The translations under genes were made by a program, and so were the position numbers. Source: Geminicoccaceae bacterium (lineage in GTDB: Bacteria > Pseudomonadota > Alphaproteobacteria > Geminicoccales > Geminicoccaceae). Taken from it: a stretch of 17,778 bases of DNA. Of this stretch, positions 1 to 7,045 are shown one piece after another. Location: the NCBI GenBank assembly GCA_020446285.1, contig JAGREZ010000075.1, forward strand, positions 266 to 18,043. The letters run 5' to 3'. Under the pieces are notes generated by a model that was given only the letters and a program-made list of their open reading frames with translations, had not been told where the DNA came from and made no database searches. Every line of letters begins with the position of its first letter. Position 1 is the first letter of the stretch.

Positions 1-222
1 CGAAGCGGAAAGGCTGTGATCTGATGCAACATGCGATCAGGATACCCGTCGGCTCAAACGAGTTCAAACTGACGATACGGCCCTGACGGGCAACTGCTGC
101 AGTGGTTCAATGTATTGAAAAAACAACGTCAAACCGCTGAAAGGACGTTTTCGCGCGGAAACCGGCCCGAGAGTCGGACGTGTTCGAGTCCAACCAATAA
201 GAATCCAAGTATTTCAATATGT
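1..222. other. Left flank, no gene seen
   Basis: I see no convincing coding frame here. The segment contains a perfect 6-bp inverted repeat, TTCAAT-gt-ATTGAA, at 106-119, followed by an A-run. A similar AT-rich string (AAYGTATTGAAAAA) recurs at 2437-2450, and a TTCAATAT string lies at 213-220 next to the tRNA fragment. If the neighbouring tRNA-Lys fragment is an attL core, this flank is chromosomal DNA downstream of the original tRNA gene. That assignment is inference. Confidence 0.4.
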
Positions 223-268
223 TGGTGGGCGCACAAGGACTCGAACCTTGGACCCGCTGATTAAGAGT
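223..268 (-). other. tRNA-Lys(CUU) 3' half, probable attL core
   Basis: Read on the minus strand, this is the 3' part of a tRNA-Lys: anticodon loop CTCTTAA (CTT anticodon), its 3' stem, a complete T arm (CAAGG-TTCGAGT-CCTTG), the acceptor 3' strand TGCGCCC, discriminator A and CCA. Homology stops one base 5' of the anticodon loop. The following sequence has no D arm and no matching GGGCGCA acceptor strand. Truncation at the anticodon loop next to a tyrosine integrase is the usual footprint of integration into a tRNA gene, with the element lying to the right. The 5' half and an intact tRNA-Lys would be expected at the element's other end, which I do not see in this window. Confidence 0.8.
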
Positions 269-386
269 TCCTGGGTGTAGCATTTCCGGGCATTCCCCGA
301 GATAGCTTCAATCTTCCTATCATTATGGAATTCAACGGCTTTTCTATATATGCAAATTCCGCTACATTTCTGTGAGTTCCGTTCTG

Positions 387-408
387 GTGGCGACATGGTG
401 GCGACACG
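387..408 (+). repeat. 22-bp repeat, copy 1 (possible integrase arm site)
   Basis: This is an exact 22-bp match to 7825-7846, in the same orientation. Each copy is built of two 9-mers GTGGCGACA separated by TG. Weaker similarity extends about 13 bases to the left in both copies. This copy lies between the tRNA-Lys fragment and the integrase start, where a tyrosine integrase arm-type site would be expected. Arm-site function is inferred from position only. Confidence 0.6.
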
Positions 409-428
409 GAAATGGGGCGGGAGAAAAT

Positions 429-1616
429 ATGCCTGCACTGACGAAACGGTTTTGCGACACGGCCCCGGCCGGACGGCACTATGACGACCGTCTCGGCGGT
501 TTCGGGCTCTACGTCGGCAAGAGTGGTGCGCGGTCCTATTTCGTCGAATATCGGGCCGGCAAGGGGCGCGCCGCGCCCAAGCGGCGGCTCACGCTCGGTA
601 GGCATGGCCACCTGACACCCGAACAGGCCCGCACCATGGCCCGCGAACATCTCGGCCGGATTGCGGCGGGCGGGGATCCGCTCGAAGAGAGGCGCGCGAG
701 GGACAGGGCGAAGACGCAGCGTTTCGAAAACGTGCTCGACGAGTGGTTGAAGCGGGACCAGTCGACCAATCGCAGCTTCGCCGAAGTGAAGCGGCTGATG
801 GAAAGGGAAGTCGCGCCGTCATTTGCCGGGCGGTCAATCGAGGATATCCGCAAACGGGACATCATCGCGCTGCTCGACAGTATCGCGGACCGTGGCGCGC
901 CCGTGGCGGCCAATCGCGTGCTGGCCCACACCAAGCGAATGTTCAAATGGGCAGTGGGGCGGGACATCATCGAGAGCGATCCGGCGGCGCATGTCGAGAA
1001 GGTAACGCCCGAAGTGAGGCGGGACCGCGTGCTTTCCGACGACGAGCTTGTGGCCGTCTGGAATACCGCAGGCACATTCGAGGGGCCATTCGGGGCGGCT
1101 GTTCGCCTGCTGATCGCCACGGGCGCACGCCGCGAGGAAATCTTTTCCGCAAGATGGGATGAACTTTCGGATGACGGATCGTCCCTGCGGCTGCCGCGCG
1201 AGCGTTCGAAGAACGATACGGCACGGATCATCTGCCTTTCACCGCTGGTGGCGGGGATCGTCGACGGGTTGCCCTTGATCGGTGACTACATGTTCACGAC
1301 CACGGGTGACCGTCCCTTTTCGAACATCAGCAAGAACAAGGCCAAGCTCGACGGATTGAGCGGCGTCACTGACTGGCGGCTGCATGACATTCGCCGAACG
1401 GTGGCCACCGGCTTGCAGCGGCTCGGGGTCCGGCTGGAAGTCATCGAGACGGTGTTGGGGCATGTGGCCGGCAGCCGGGCGGGCGTCGTCGGTGTCTACC
1501 AGCGCCACCGCTTCGAGGACGAGGCGCGCGAGGCGCTGACGGCCTGGGGTGCCCATGTCGAGGCGCTGATCGAAGGGCGCGACACGGGCAAGGTGGTTCC
1601 GCTGCGGCGGGTCTGA
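429..1616 (+). CDS. int: Tyrosine recombinase (phage/island integrase)
   Basis: A site-specific integrase of 395 aa, the normal length for DUF4102-type P4-like integrases. The N-terminal arm-binding domain (about residues 1-90) has the family's typical LGGFGLYVGKSGARSYFVEYR pattern. A core-binding SAM-like domain follows (about 95-180), then the catalytic domain. Visible catalytic residues are R234 (TGAR), probably K261, H319 and R322 (LHDIR), H345 (LGH) and the nucleophile Y357 (VYQRH), so the enzyme looks intact. I prefer ATG 429 to the upstream GTG 372: a GGGAG-like site precedes it, the domain begins there, and the longer form would read through the 22-bp repeat. It lies 160 bases from the tRNA-Lys fragment and points away from it, as expected at an element's end. 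It probably catalyses integration into that tRNA gene. Confidence 0.95.
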   Translation: MPALTKRFCDTAPAGRHYDDRLGGFGLYVGKSGARSYFVEYRAGKGRAAPKRRLTLGRHGHLTPEQARTMAREHLGRIAAGGDPLEERRARDRAKTQRFENVLDEWLKRDQSTNRSFAEVKRLMEREVAPSFAGRSIEDIRKRDIIALLDSIADRGAPVAANRVLAHTKRMFKWAVGRDIIESDPAAHVEKVTPEVRRDRVLSDDELVAVWNTAGTFEGPFGAAVRLLIATGARREEIFSARWDELSDDGSSLRLPRERSKNDTARIICLSPLVAGIVDGLPLIGDYMFTTTGDRPFSNISKNKAKLDGLSGVTDWRLHDIRRTVATGLQRLGVRLEVIETVLGHVAGSRAGVVGVYQRHRFEDEAREALTAWGAHVEALIEGRDTGKVVPLRRV

Positions 1617-1718
1617 GAGTTCACGAGTTGGGCGCGGCTAGGTTGGCCGCCGAACGCCGGGTCATCCGTACCGGCCCGCCGCGCCCTCCACACCACGGAT
1701 GCGTCGACGGAGGACGTT

Positions 1719-2375
1719 ATGTCGAGGTACACTCCCAAGGACTTTATCTATTTCGAAGATGGGTTCGCTCTTTTCGCAAGACTGGAGTCCGGCGGCAGGT
1801 TCACAGCCGATGAAGTTCGAAACTTCCTGTGCAAAGTTCGAACGCTCGGGTTGAAAAAATATGTTGGGATCATGAATCCGGCGGAAGACCCGCTGTTTGA
1901 GTTTACGTTGGAATGCCTTGGACGTTTTCGGCAAACTGCAAGTGATGAATCCTTCTCGACATGGGTTTTGAGGGCAAGCGGAAAGCCAGAAAAGATCGAA
2001 TCCTATCGATGGGGAGACCAGCAGTTCTTCGATGATGTCGTGGAGAATGGCGGCCAAGATGACGGCGGCCAAGTCGCGTTGGTTATTTTTCGAGAGCGCG
2101 AGCTGAACACATTTCTTGCGGGTGGTTCGGCAGGTTCGCATGAGTCAATCAAAACGACCGGCCTGCCCTATCTCGATTTCATGAACCGGATGGCCGCTGA
2201 GCTGGAGATTCCTCGGCCTGAGGATGAAACGATTGACCAGCTCGTGGAAGAGCTCAGAAAACACCTGCCGCCCGAATTGCAGGACACATCCGAACGGATG
2301 TTGAGGAATATGGCGACCATGTTGCGCCCTAAGGAAGCCTCGCGCGGAGGCAATAAGCGGTTCAAGAAGGGATGA
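1719..2375 (+). CDS. Unknown 218-aa protein, possible cargo gene
   Basis: I do not recognise a named family. The start is well supported by GGAGG at 1709-1713. The protein is soluble-looking, with no signal peptide or membrane segment. An N-terminal half rich in aromatic and charged residues (residues 1-120) is followed by a linker. The C-terminal part (about 150-218) begins LPYLDFMNRMAAEL and ends MATMLRPKEASRGGNKRFKKG-like, with a strongly basic tail. I have an unverified recollection of similar C-termini in hypothetical proteins beside integrases. By eye its GC content (near 50% in places) is clearly lower than that of the neighbours, and it sits between the integrase and the HTH regulator, a usual slot for accessory genes. 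Function unknown; cargo or anti-phage activity is only a possibility. Confidence 0.75.
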   Translation: MSRYTPKDFIYFEDGFALFARLESGGRFTADEVRNFLCKVRTLGLKKYVGIMNPAEDPLFEFTLECLGRFRQTASDESFSTWVLRASGKPEKIESYRWGDQQFFDDVVENGGQDDGGQVALVIFRERELNTFLAGGSAGSHESIKTTGLPYLDFMNRMAAELEIPRPEDETIDQLVEELRKHLPPELQDTSERMLRNMATMLRPKEASRGGNKRFKKG

Positions 2376-2380
2376 GTTCG

Positions 2381-2478
2381 AACCGCGCGCGATTCCTTCG
2401 CGATAGGGCCAAAATCCGGCAAACCGCGCGCAATTTAACGTATTGAAAAATAATGATAAAAATTAACCGCGCGCGATT
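2381..2478 (+). promoter_or_regulatory. Three iteron-like repeats flanking an AT-rich tract
   Basis: Three near-identical 14-mers, AACCGCGCGCGATT, lie at 2381-2394, 2422-2435 (one change, G to A) and 2465-2478. Their starts are 41 and 43 bases apart, close to four helical turns each. The 29 bases between copies 2 and 3 are almost entirely A and T. The array lies upstream of the AlpA-type gene and the primase/DUF3987 operon. It could be an operator for the HTH protein or an iteron-type replication origin with its unwinding region. Confidence 0.6.
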
Positions 2479-2575
2479 ATTTCGACGAACCGGTGAACCC
2501 TAGCAACGTTCACAGCGCGTTTTCCATGCTCATACTGCCGTGTCAGCTTCAACAGCGTGACGGAGTTTACGCACC

Positions 2576-2776
2576 ATGGCTGACACGATTCTCCAACCCC
2601 CGGTCGTCGCCGAACGCCTGCATGTGAGTCTTGGCACGCTCGCCAAGTGGCGGGTGTACGGCAAGGGTCCGGCTTATGTGAAAATCGGCCGCATGATCGG
2701 CTACCGGGAAAGCGATCTTGAGGCTTGGATCGCGGATCACGTCGTTCGTTCCACGAGCGAGAGGACGGCCGCGTGA
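2576..2776 (+). CDS. AlpA-type helix-turn-helix regulator/excisionase-like protein
   Basis: A 66-aa protein that is essentially one winged helix-turn-helix of the MerR/AlpA/excisionase type. The pattern VVAERLHVSLGTLAKWRVYG at residues 10-29 is followed by PAYVKIGRMIGYRESDLEAWI, the usual wing and final helix. Such proteins in satellites and prophages bind DNA near the integrase, acting as directionality factors or as activators of the operon. The start is supported by GGAG about ten bases upstream. It ends in a TGATG overlap with the next gene, making it the first gene of the coupled replication operon. The triple repeat upstream is a plausible target. It could equally be a pure transcription regulator. 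Confidence 0.85.
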   Translation: MADTILQPPVVAERLHVSLGTLAKWRVYGKGPAYVKIGRMIGYRESDLEAWIADHVVRSTSERTAA

Positions 2777-2991
2777 TGGCAGAAAAGGAAAACGCCGGCG
2801 GGGTGATGCCCCCTGCCGGCGCTCGATTGTCTTTGCCAAATGGTCGCCGTGAACGTAGCGCCAGCGCTGCGGAATTGCCAGCTGGAATGTCCCGCGCCGC
2901 CGCGTGGCTCGTCGATAGGCATGGCGTCGCGCCCGTGCTCGCACCGCTCGTCGCCGAACTGGCCGGGCTTGGCGGGAGTGCGTTGCAATGA
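2776..2991 (+). CDS. Small unknown protein (71 aa) in replication operon
   Basis: A 71-aa protein starting at the ATG that overlaps the previous stop codon (TGATG) and ending in an ATGA overlap with the next gene. The N-terminal half is Pro/Gly/Ala-rich and probably disordered. The C-terminal half is helical (MSRAAAWLVDRHGVAPVLAP onward, ending in Leu/Ala-rich turns). No domain is recognised. Translation coupling on both sides is the main reason to accept it as a gene. Its position between the AlpA-type protein and the primase suggests a role in the element's replication or its control, but nothing in the sequence proves this. Confidence 0.7.
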   Translation: MAEKENAGGVMPPAGARLSLPNGRRERSASAAELPAGMSRAAAWLVDRHGVAPVLAPLVAELAGLGGSALQ

Positions 2992-3158
2992 GCGGTTCGG
3001 ATGAACGGCCCGTGTTCACGGTGACGCTTCGTCCCGAACCCGGCGTCGATCCGTTGCTCGCACTTCGTGCCGCTCTCAAGCGGTTGCTGCGCGATCACGG
3101 GTTGCGATGCACGCACGTCGCCAAGGTGCCCGATGACGAGCGGGAGGGTGCGCGATGA
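2988..3158 (+). CDS. Small conserved-looking protein (56 aa) upstream of primase
   Basis: A 56-aa protein beginning at the ATG inside the previous gene's ATGA overlap and ending in an ATGA overlap with the primase. The core reads FTVTLRPEPGVDPLLALRAA followed by LKRLLRDHGLRCTHV. I recall this pattern (a beta strand, PGVDP, then an arginine-rich helix and HGLRC) from small unnamed proteins just upstream of primases in alphaproteobacterial mobile elements; that is unverified. It has no known function. Its small size and coupling to the primase suggest an accessory factor for replication or its regulation. Confidence 0.75.
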   Translation: MSGSDERPVFTVTLRPEPGVDPLLALRAALKRLLRDHGLRCTHVAKVPDDEREGAR

Positions 3159-4049
3159 TCCCGGACACCCCCTCGTCGCGTCCCGGCACATACCGCCGCC
3201 CCTGTCCCGAATGCGGCAAGGGTGCGAAGGACGACGCGCTGGCCGTCACCCGCAAGCATGACGGCTCGCTCGTCTGGTACTGCCACCGCTGCGGGCACAG
3301 CGGCAAATGGTGGCCGGACGAAGGCGGCAAGCCCGTCTCGCGCCGTCACAGGGCGGCCATCGAGGCCAGCGCCCCGGATCGCACGACCGGCAATGAGACC
3401 GAACACGCCACGCTTTCGGACTACTGGCGCGCCTTCTGGTGCGAATGCCAGCCGATAGAGCCCGACGACAGCGCCGGTCAGTATCTCGCCTCGCGCTGTT
3501 GCGCGCTTCCTCACCCGGACGGCGATTTGCGCTTCCATCCGAACGCAAGCCACCCGAGCGGCCACACAGGACCGGCGCTCGTGGGTCTCATCACCGACAT
3601 GGACACCGGCGAGCCGATCAACCTGCACCGGACATGGATCGTCCCGAACGGCACCAAACCGGACATCGAGCGGCCCCGGATGCTCTGCAAGGGTCATCGC
3701 AAGGCCGGAGGCGTCATCCGCCTGTGGCCCGACGACGAGGTGACGGACGGGCTCGCCGTCGCCGAAGGCGTCGAAACCGCGACTCACCGCCGCGCATGGC
3801 ATCACACCCGTCTGGTGCCTGATCGACGCGGGCAATCTCGCCGCCTTCCCGGTCCTGCCGGGCATCGAGGCACTGACCGTGTGCGTGGATCACGACAAGC
3901 CGGACAGGCAGGGACGACAACGCGGGCTCACCGCCGCCGCCGAAGTCTCGAACCGCTGGACGCTCGCGGATCGCGAGGTGCGCCGCTGGGTTCCGCCTGT
4001 CGCGGGCGACGATGTGAACGACATGTACCGGGGCGCTGCTCATGGCTGA
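3155..4049 (+). CDS. Zinc-finger/Toprim primase, split by a one-base frameshift
   Basis: A phage/satellite-type DNA primase. A zinc ribbon uses Cys17, Cys20, Cys43 and Cys46 (CPEC ... CHRC). A linker region follows, then a Toprim domain whose catalytic glutamate motif is LAVAEGVET (E204). After codon 209 (GCG, 3779-3781) the reading frame loses all family resemblance. Skipping one base, the A at 3782, restores LTAAHGITPVWCLIDAGNLA and then the second Toprim motif VDHDKPD, ending at TGA 4047-4049. That end overlaps the next gene's ATG at 4042, as an operon junction should. The break falls between the two halves of the Toprim active site, so as written the protein would be inactive; unshifted reading continues to 4156 through nonsense-like sequence. 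The cause is a mutation or a sequencing indel; no convincing slippery sequence is present. Confidence 0.85.
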
Positions 4050-5628
4050 TATCGCCGAACGGATACGCCATGATGTCGACGGTCTGCCGGTCGACGGCAT
4101 CGAGGATTTCGGGGACGATGATCGACGGGGACGTGGTGAACCGTGGGGCACGCTAGATTCGTCGGTTTCGTCACAGCATACCGCGCCCGCACCCGAGCTT
4201 CCGTTGCACATCTTCGGACCGTGGGCGAACTGGATCGAGACGCAAGCCGATATCGTCTCGGCACCGGTCGATTACGTCGCATGGTCGCTCATCGCGGCCG
4301 TTGGCTCGACTGTCGCAAACCTGCGCTGGCCGTCGCCGTGGGATGGATGGAAGGAACCGCCTGTCATCAATGTCGGGCTCGTCGGGCTGCCATCCGCCGG
4401 GAAGTCGCCCGCAATCGACATGATCGCGAACCCGCTTCGGGAAGCCGAGCGACGACTCGGCGACGGTTTCGATGCTGAATTCCGCGATTGGAAGCTCGTC
4501 GATGAAGTCGCCCGAGCGAAGGTGGCCGATTGGAAGAAGGCCGTTCAGGCTGCGGTGAAGGAAGGATCGCATCCGCCTGAGATGCCCGAAGACGCCATCG
4601 CACCGCCCGAGCCCAAGCGTCCGCGCATCATCATGAGCGATGCGACGATGGAAGCGGCGGCGCAGCTCATCGCCGCGCACCCGTCCGGGCTTCTCATGCT
4701 GCGCGATGAACTGGCCGGATGGATTGGCGGTCTGGATAAATATGGCGGCGGTGCAGGTGCGGAGCGCGCATTCTGGCTGGAAGCATGGGGCGGGCGCTCG
4801 AAGGTCGTCGACCGGGTGAAGTTCGAGGGCAAGGAACTTTTTGTGCCTCACCTTTCGATTGGCGTTCTTGGAGGAATCCAGCCTGATCGGCTGGCGACAT
4901 TGATCCTGTCGGGCGATGATGACGGTCTTGCCGCTCGCTTCATTCTCGTATGGCCGGAGCCAGCACCGCTCACACGGCCGTCAAAGAAGGCAGATCCCGA
5001 AAAGCTGGTGGATGCTCTCGTTCGCCTGAGATCGTTGAAGCCGGGCCAGTCAGCGGACGGGGAAACGTATCCACTCGCAGTGCCGTTCAGTGGTGCCGCC
5101 ACCAATCTTCTGCACGAATTTCGCAAGCAGGTGCGCGTGCTGGAAGGCAGTTCGTCCGGGCTGTTTCTTTCGCACATCGGCAAGTGGCCCGGCATGGCCG
5201 CGCGCATCGCGCTCATTCTCGAACTGTTGTGGTGGGCTGCCGATGGCGATCCGCTTGGCGGTGGTCCCGTCGAAATCTCGGCAAAATCTGTGGCGGGAGC
5301 CATCGCCCTTCTCGCCGACTATGTTCAGCCGATGGCCCGCCGCGTCTATGGCGAGGCCGTCTTGCCCAAGGTCGAGCGTGACGCAACGGCGCTGGCCCGG
5401 CACCTCATGTCGAAGATCCGACGGGAGGGCGTGCCGGAAAGGATCAGCGCACGCGATATCCAGCGTGCCCGGATCGAGGGATTGCGCACTGCGGACGAAG
5501 TCAAGGCCGCGCTGGGCGAGCTTGAGGATGCGGGCTGGGTGCGTGCTGTTTCATCCCCCGTCGCGCCGGAAGGCGGTCGCCCCAAGGTTGAATGGATGGT
5601 CAACCCGGCACTCGGCAAGATGGCATGA
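4042..5628 (+). CDS. DUF3987/YfjI-type NTPase, probable replicative helicase partner
   Basis: A 528-aa protein matching the DUF3987 family that accompanies primases in phages and integrative elements. The Walker A motif is GLPSAGKS at residues 115-122. A Walker-B-like strand, LLMLRDE, is at 217-223, followed by the family's LAGWIGGLDKYGG-type segment. The C-terminal part (about 440-528) resembles a winged-helix: LMSKIRREGVPERISARDIQ, then an ELEDAGWVR segment. It starts inside the end of the primase frame (8-base overlap) and ends in an ATGA overlap with the next gene. Family members are thought to be ATP-dependent helicase-like replication proteins; biochemical proof is limited. The protein appears intact, unlike the primase before it. 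Confidence 0.9.
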   Translation: MADIAERIRHDVDGLPVDGIEDFGDDDRRGRGEPWGTLDSSVSSQHTAPAPELPLHIFGPWANWIETQADIVSAPVDYVAWSLIAAVGSTVANLRWPSPWDGWKEPPVINVGLVGLPSAGKSPAIDMIANPLREAERRLGDGFDAEFRDWKLVDEVARAKVADWKKAVQAAVKEGSHPPEMPEDAIAPPEPKRPRIIMSDATMEAAAQLIAAHPSGLLMLRDELAGWIGGLDKYGGGAGAERAFWLEAWGGRSKVVDRVKFEGKELFVPHLSIGVLGGIQPDRLATLILSGDDDGLAARFILVWPEPAPLTRPSKKADPEKLVDALVRLRSLKPGQSADGETYPLAVPFSGAATNLLHEFRKQVRVLEGSSSGLFLSHIGKWPGMAARIALILELLWWAADGDPLGGGPVEISAKSVAGAIALLADYVQPMARRVYGEAVLPKVERDATALARHLMSKIRREGVPERISARDIQRARIEGLRTADEVKAALGELEDAGWVRAVSSPVAPEGGRPKVEWMVNPALGKMA

Positions 5629-5927
5629 GCTGGCTCGCGGAAATCGATTCTTTGGCTTCCGATCCCTGTGACAAAAGTGACAAAACCCGACAAAAGGGGG
5701 TTATGTCGGGTTTTGTCACAATTGTCACAGGCATATCCGGGGAAAAAATGGCCTGCCCGTGTCCAGCGCGCCCCCGGATTCAATTATCGCCAAAGTTGAA
5801 CAGGAATCGTTCCACACCCGACGGCGGCCAGACATGGCACCCGACGAAGAAAGGCGTCTCGCTCAAACGCGGATTGCTGCCCGAACTCATCGAGGCGTTG
5901 CGGGCGACCGAAAAAGGAGATTGTTGA
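5625..5927 (+). CDS. Small PC4/p15-like protein, start and frame uncertain
   Basis: A 100-aa frame starting at the ATG coupled to the DUF3987 stop codon. The C-terminal third (DGGQTWHPTKKGVSLKRGLL, then PELIEALRATE) resembles the end of the transcriptional coactivator p15/PC4 fold, a small single-strand DNA-binding domain. The middle is encoded by a large inverted repeat at 5665-5731 and reads CDKSDKT ... FVTIVT, so it may not be a functional peptide. A later start at ATG 5748, after GGGGA, would leave the inverted repeat intergenic. From GTG 5759 another frame reads SSAPPDSIIAKVEQESF, which looks like the missing first strand of a PC4 domain, so a frameshift near 5805-5820 is possible. It stops directly before the next gene's ATG. 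Confidence 0.55.
   Translation: MSWLAEIDSLASDPCDKSDKTRQKGVMSGFVTIVTGISGEKMACPCPARPRIQLSPKLNRNRSTPDGGQTWHPTKKGVSLKRGLLPELIEALRATEKGDC
5665..5731. repeat. 28-bp imperfect inverted repeat with tandem GTGACAAAA units
   Basis: The left arm 5665-5692 and right arm 5704-5731 are complementary at 26 of 28 positions, separated by 11 bases (5693-5703). The left arm contains two abutting 9-mers GTGACAAAA (5668-5676 and 5677-5685) followed by the shared ACCCGACA-type end. The right arm holds the reversed equivalents TTTTGTCAC and AATTGTCAC. The structure lies just after the DUF3987 gene. It could be a replication-origin element with protein-binding iterons, an operator, or an mRNA hairpin. There is no U-run after it, so it is not a typical terminator. 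Confidence 0.85.
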
Positions 5928-6431
5928 ATGGCAACAAGAGCAAAGGTGGACTCCAGAAAAAGGGCATTCCTGCAAGCCATCGAGCTTGGCCACACGGTAA
6001 AGAAAGCGGCAGGGTTCGCGGACATCAGCCGTTCGCTGATCTACCGATGGAAGGACAGCGACCCGGATTTCAGCGCCGCCTTTGAACATGCCCAAACCGT
6101 CGCCCTCGAAGTCTACGAGGAAGAAACGCGTCGCCGTGCCATCGAGGGTATTCGCAAGCTGAGGGTCCACGAAGGCCAGCCCGTATTCTGCTGGGTCGAC
6201 CCAGACGGCAATGTGATCGAGGCACCGCCGTTCGAGACGCGCGAAGAGGCGCTTGAAGCCGGCTACCGTCGCGAGCCTGTCTACGATGTGGCCTACAGCG
6301 ACACGCTCGCAATCTTCCGCATGAAGGCCATCGCCCCGGACAAATACTGCGACCGGCAGCGCATCGAGGCCAGCGTTGCACCCAGCGAAGCACTCGCGGC
6401 GGCACTGGCGAAGGTTAGGGCGAGCGAGTGA
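5928..6431 (+). CDS. Terminase small-subunit-like HTH protein
   Basis: A 167-aa protein with AAGGAG upstream. The N-terminal helix-turn-helix (about residues 10-45: AFLQAIELGHTVKKAAGFAD, then ISRSLIYRWKDSDPDFS) is followed by a helical region with EEETRRRAIEGI. A characteristic segment, AYSDTLAIFRMKAIAPDKYC, lies at about 122-141. This arrangement is typical of phBC6A51-type small terminase subunits, which bind the packaging site and recruit the large subunit. No large terminase or portal gene follows; instead the hicAB pair lies on the opposite strand. A solitary TerS is characteristic of phage satellites that redirect a helper's packaging. A transposase-type or regulatory HTH role cannot be excluded. 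It is the last gene of the coupled + strand operon. Confidence 0.7.
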   Translation: MATRAKVDSRKRAFLQAIELGHTVKKAAGFADISRSLIYRWKDSDPDFSAAFEHAQTVALEVYEEETRRRAIEGIRKLRVHEGQPVFCWVDPDGNVIEAPPFETREEALEAGYRREPVYDVAYSDTLAIFRMKAIAPDKYCDRQRIEASVAPSEALAAALAKVRASE

Positions 6432-6610
6432 CTTTACCGCCCGCTCTCTCCGAACAAACGCAAGCGTGAGCGGCGAAAAGCATGGAGCGACCCGCAATCG
6501 CCCGGAAACGGCCGTCAGAGCGCGATTTCATCGTTTGCGCTGTCACAGTGTGAAATCGGGGCAAATGCGTTCTACGGGGCTTGCAGGTGGACTAGCGACG
6601 ATTTTGCATT

Positions 6611-7036
6611 TCAAGCCGCCACCACCTGCACGTCAGCAGTCATGCCGAACAGCGACAGTGCCCGTTCGAGTTCGCCAGCCTTCGTCGTGTGACGCAGGCT
6701 GAGCAGTCGTCGGGCGGCGGTTTCGGATTTGTAGTCCATGCGGCGGGCCAGCTCGGCGACCGGCATCCGCTCTCGTGCGACGAGGCGGGCGAGTTCGAGT
6801 TTCAGGGTGGTCACGGCGTCCAGCGTTGTCATGCGTTCGCCGCGCCGGGCCTTCGAGGCGGCGGGCCAGTCGCGACCGTCTTCGGCGTAGATTTCGAGCG
6901 CGGTTGCCAGCGCGTCGGCAGCATTGGCCAGCGCCTCGCTCTCGTCGTCGCCTTCGGTGACGGCTTGCGGAACATCGCGGAACGTGACGGTGAAACCACC
7001 TTCCTCACAGGGCTCGAAATGAGCGGGATAGCGCAT
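6611..7036 (-). CDS. hicB: HicB-family antitoxin with C-terminal HTH
   Basis: A 141-aa antitoxin. The N-terminal HicB domain (about residues 1-60) shows the partly degraded RNase-H-like fold pattern MRYPAHFEPCEEGGFTVTF and the downstream EGDDESEALANAADAL helix. The C-terminal half (about 72-130, LKLELARLVARERMPVAELA) is an XRE/HTH-like DNA-binding domain. In this family the antitoxin binds and neutralises HicA and represses its own operon. A GGAGG site six bases upstream overlaps the hicA stop codon, so the two genes are coupled, hicA first. The pair lies opposite to the replication operon, as an independent stability or defence module would. Confidence 0.85.
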   Translation of the reverse strand: MRYPAHFEPCEEGGFTVTFRDVPQAVTEGDDESEALANAADALATALEIYAEDGRDWPAASKARRGERMTTLDAVTTLKLELARLVARERMPVAELARRMDYKSETAARRLLSLRHTTKAGELERALSLFGMTADVQVVAA

Positions 7037-7045
7037 GGCAGCCTC

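Noticed and set aside
190..206. A GTTCGAGTCC...ACCA string on the + strand resembling a tRNA 3' end
   Set aside because: The T arm and acceptor cannot be folded and no anticodon arm precedes it.
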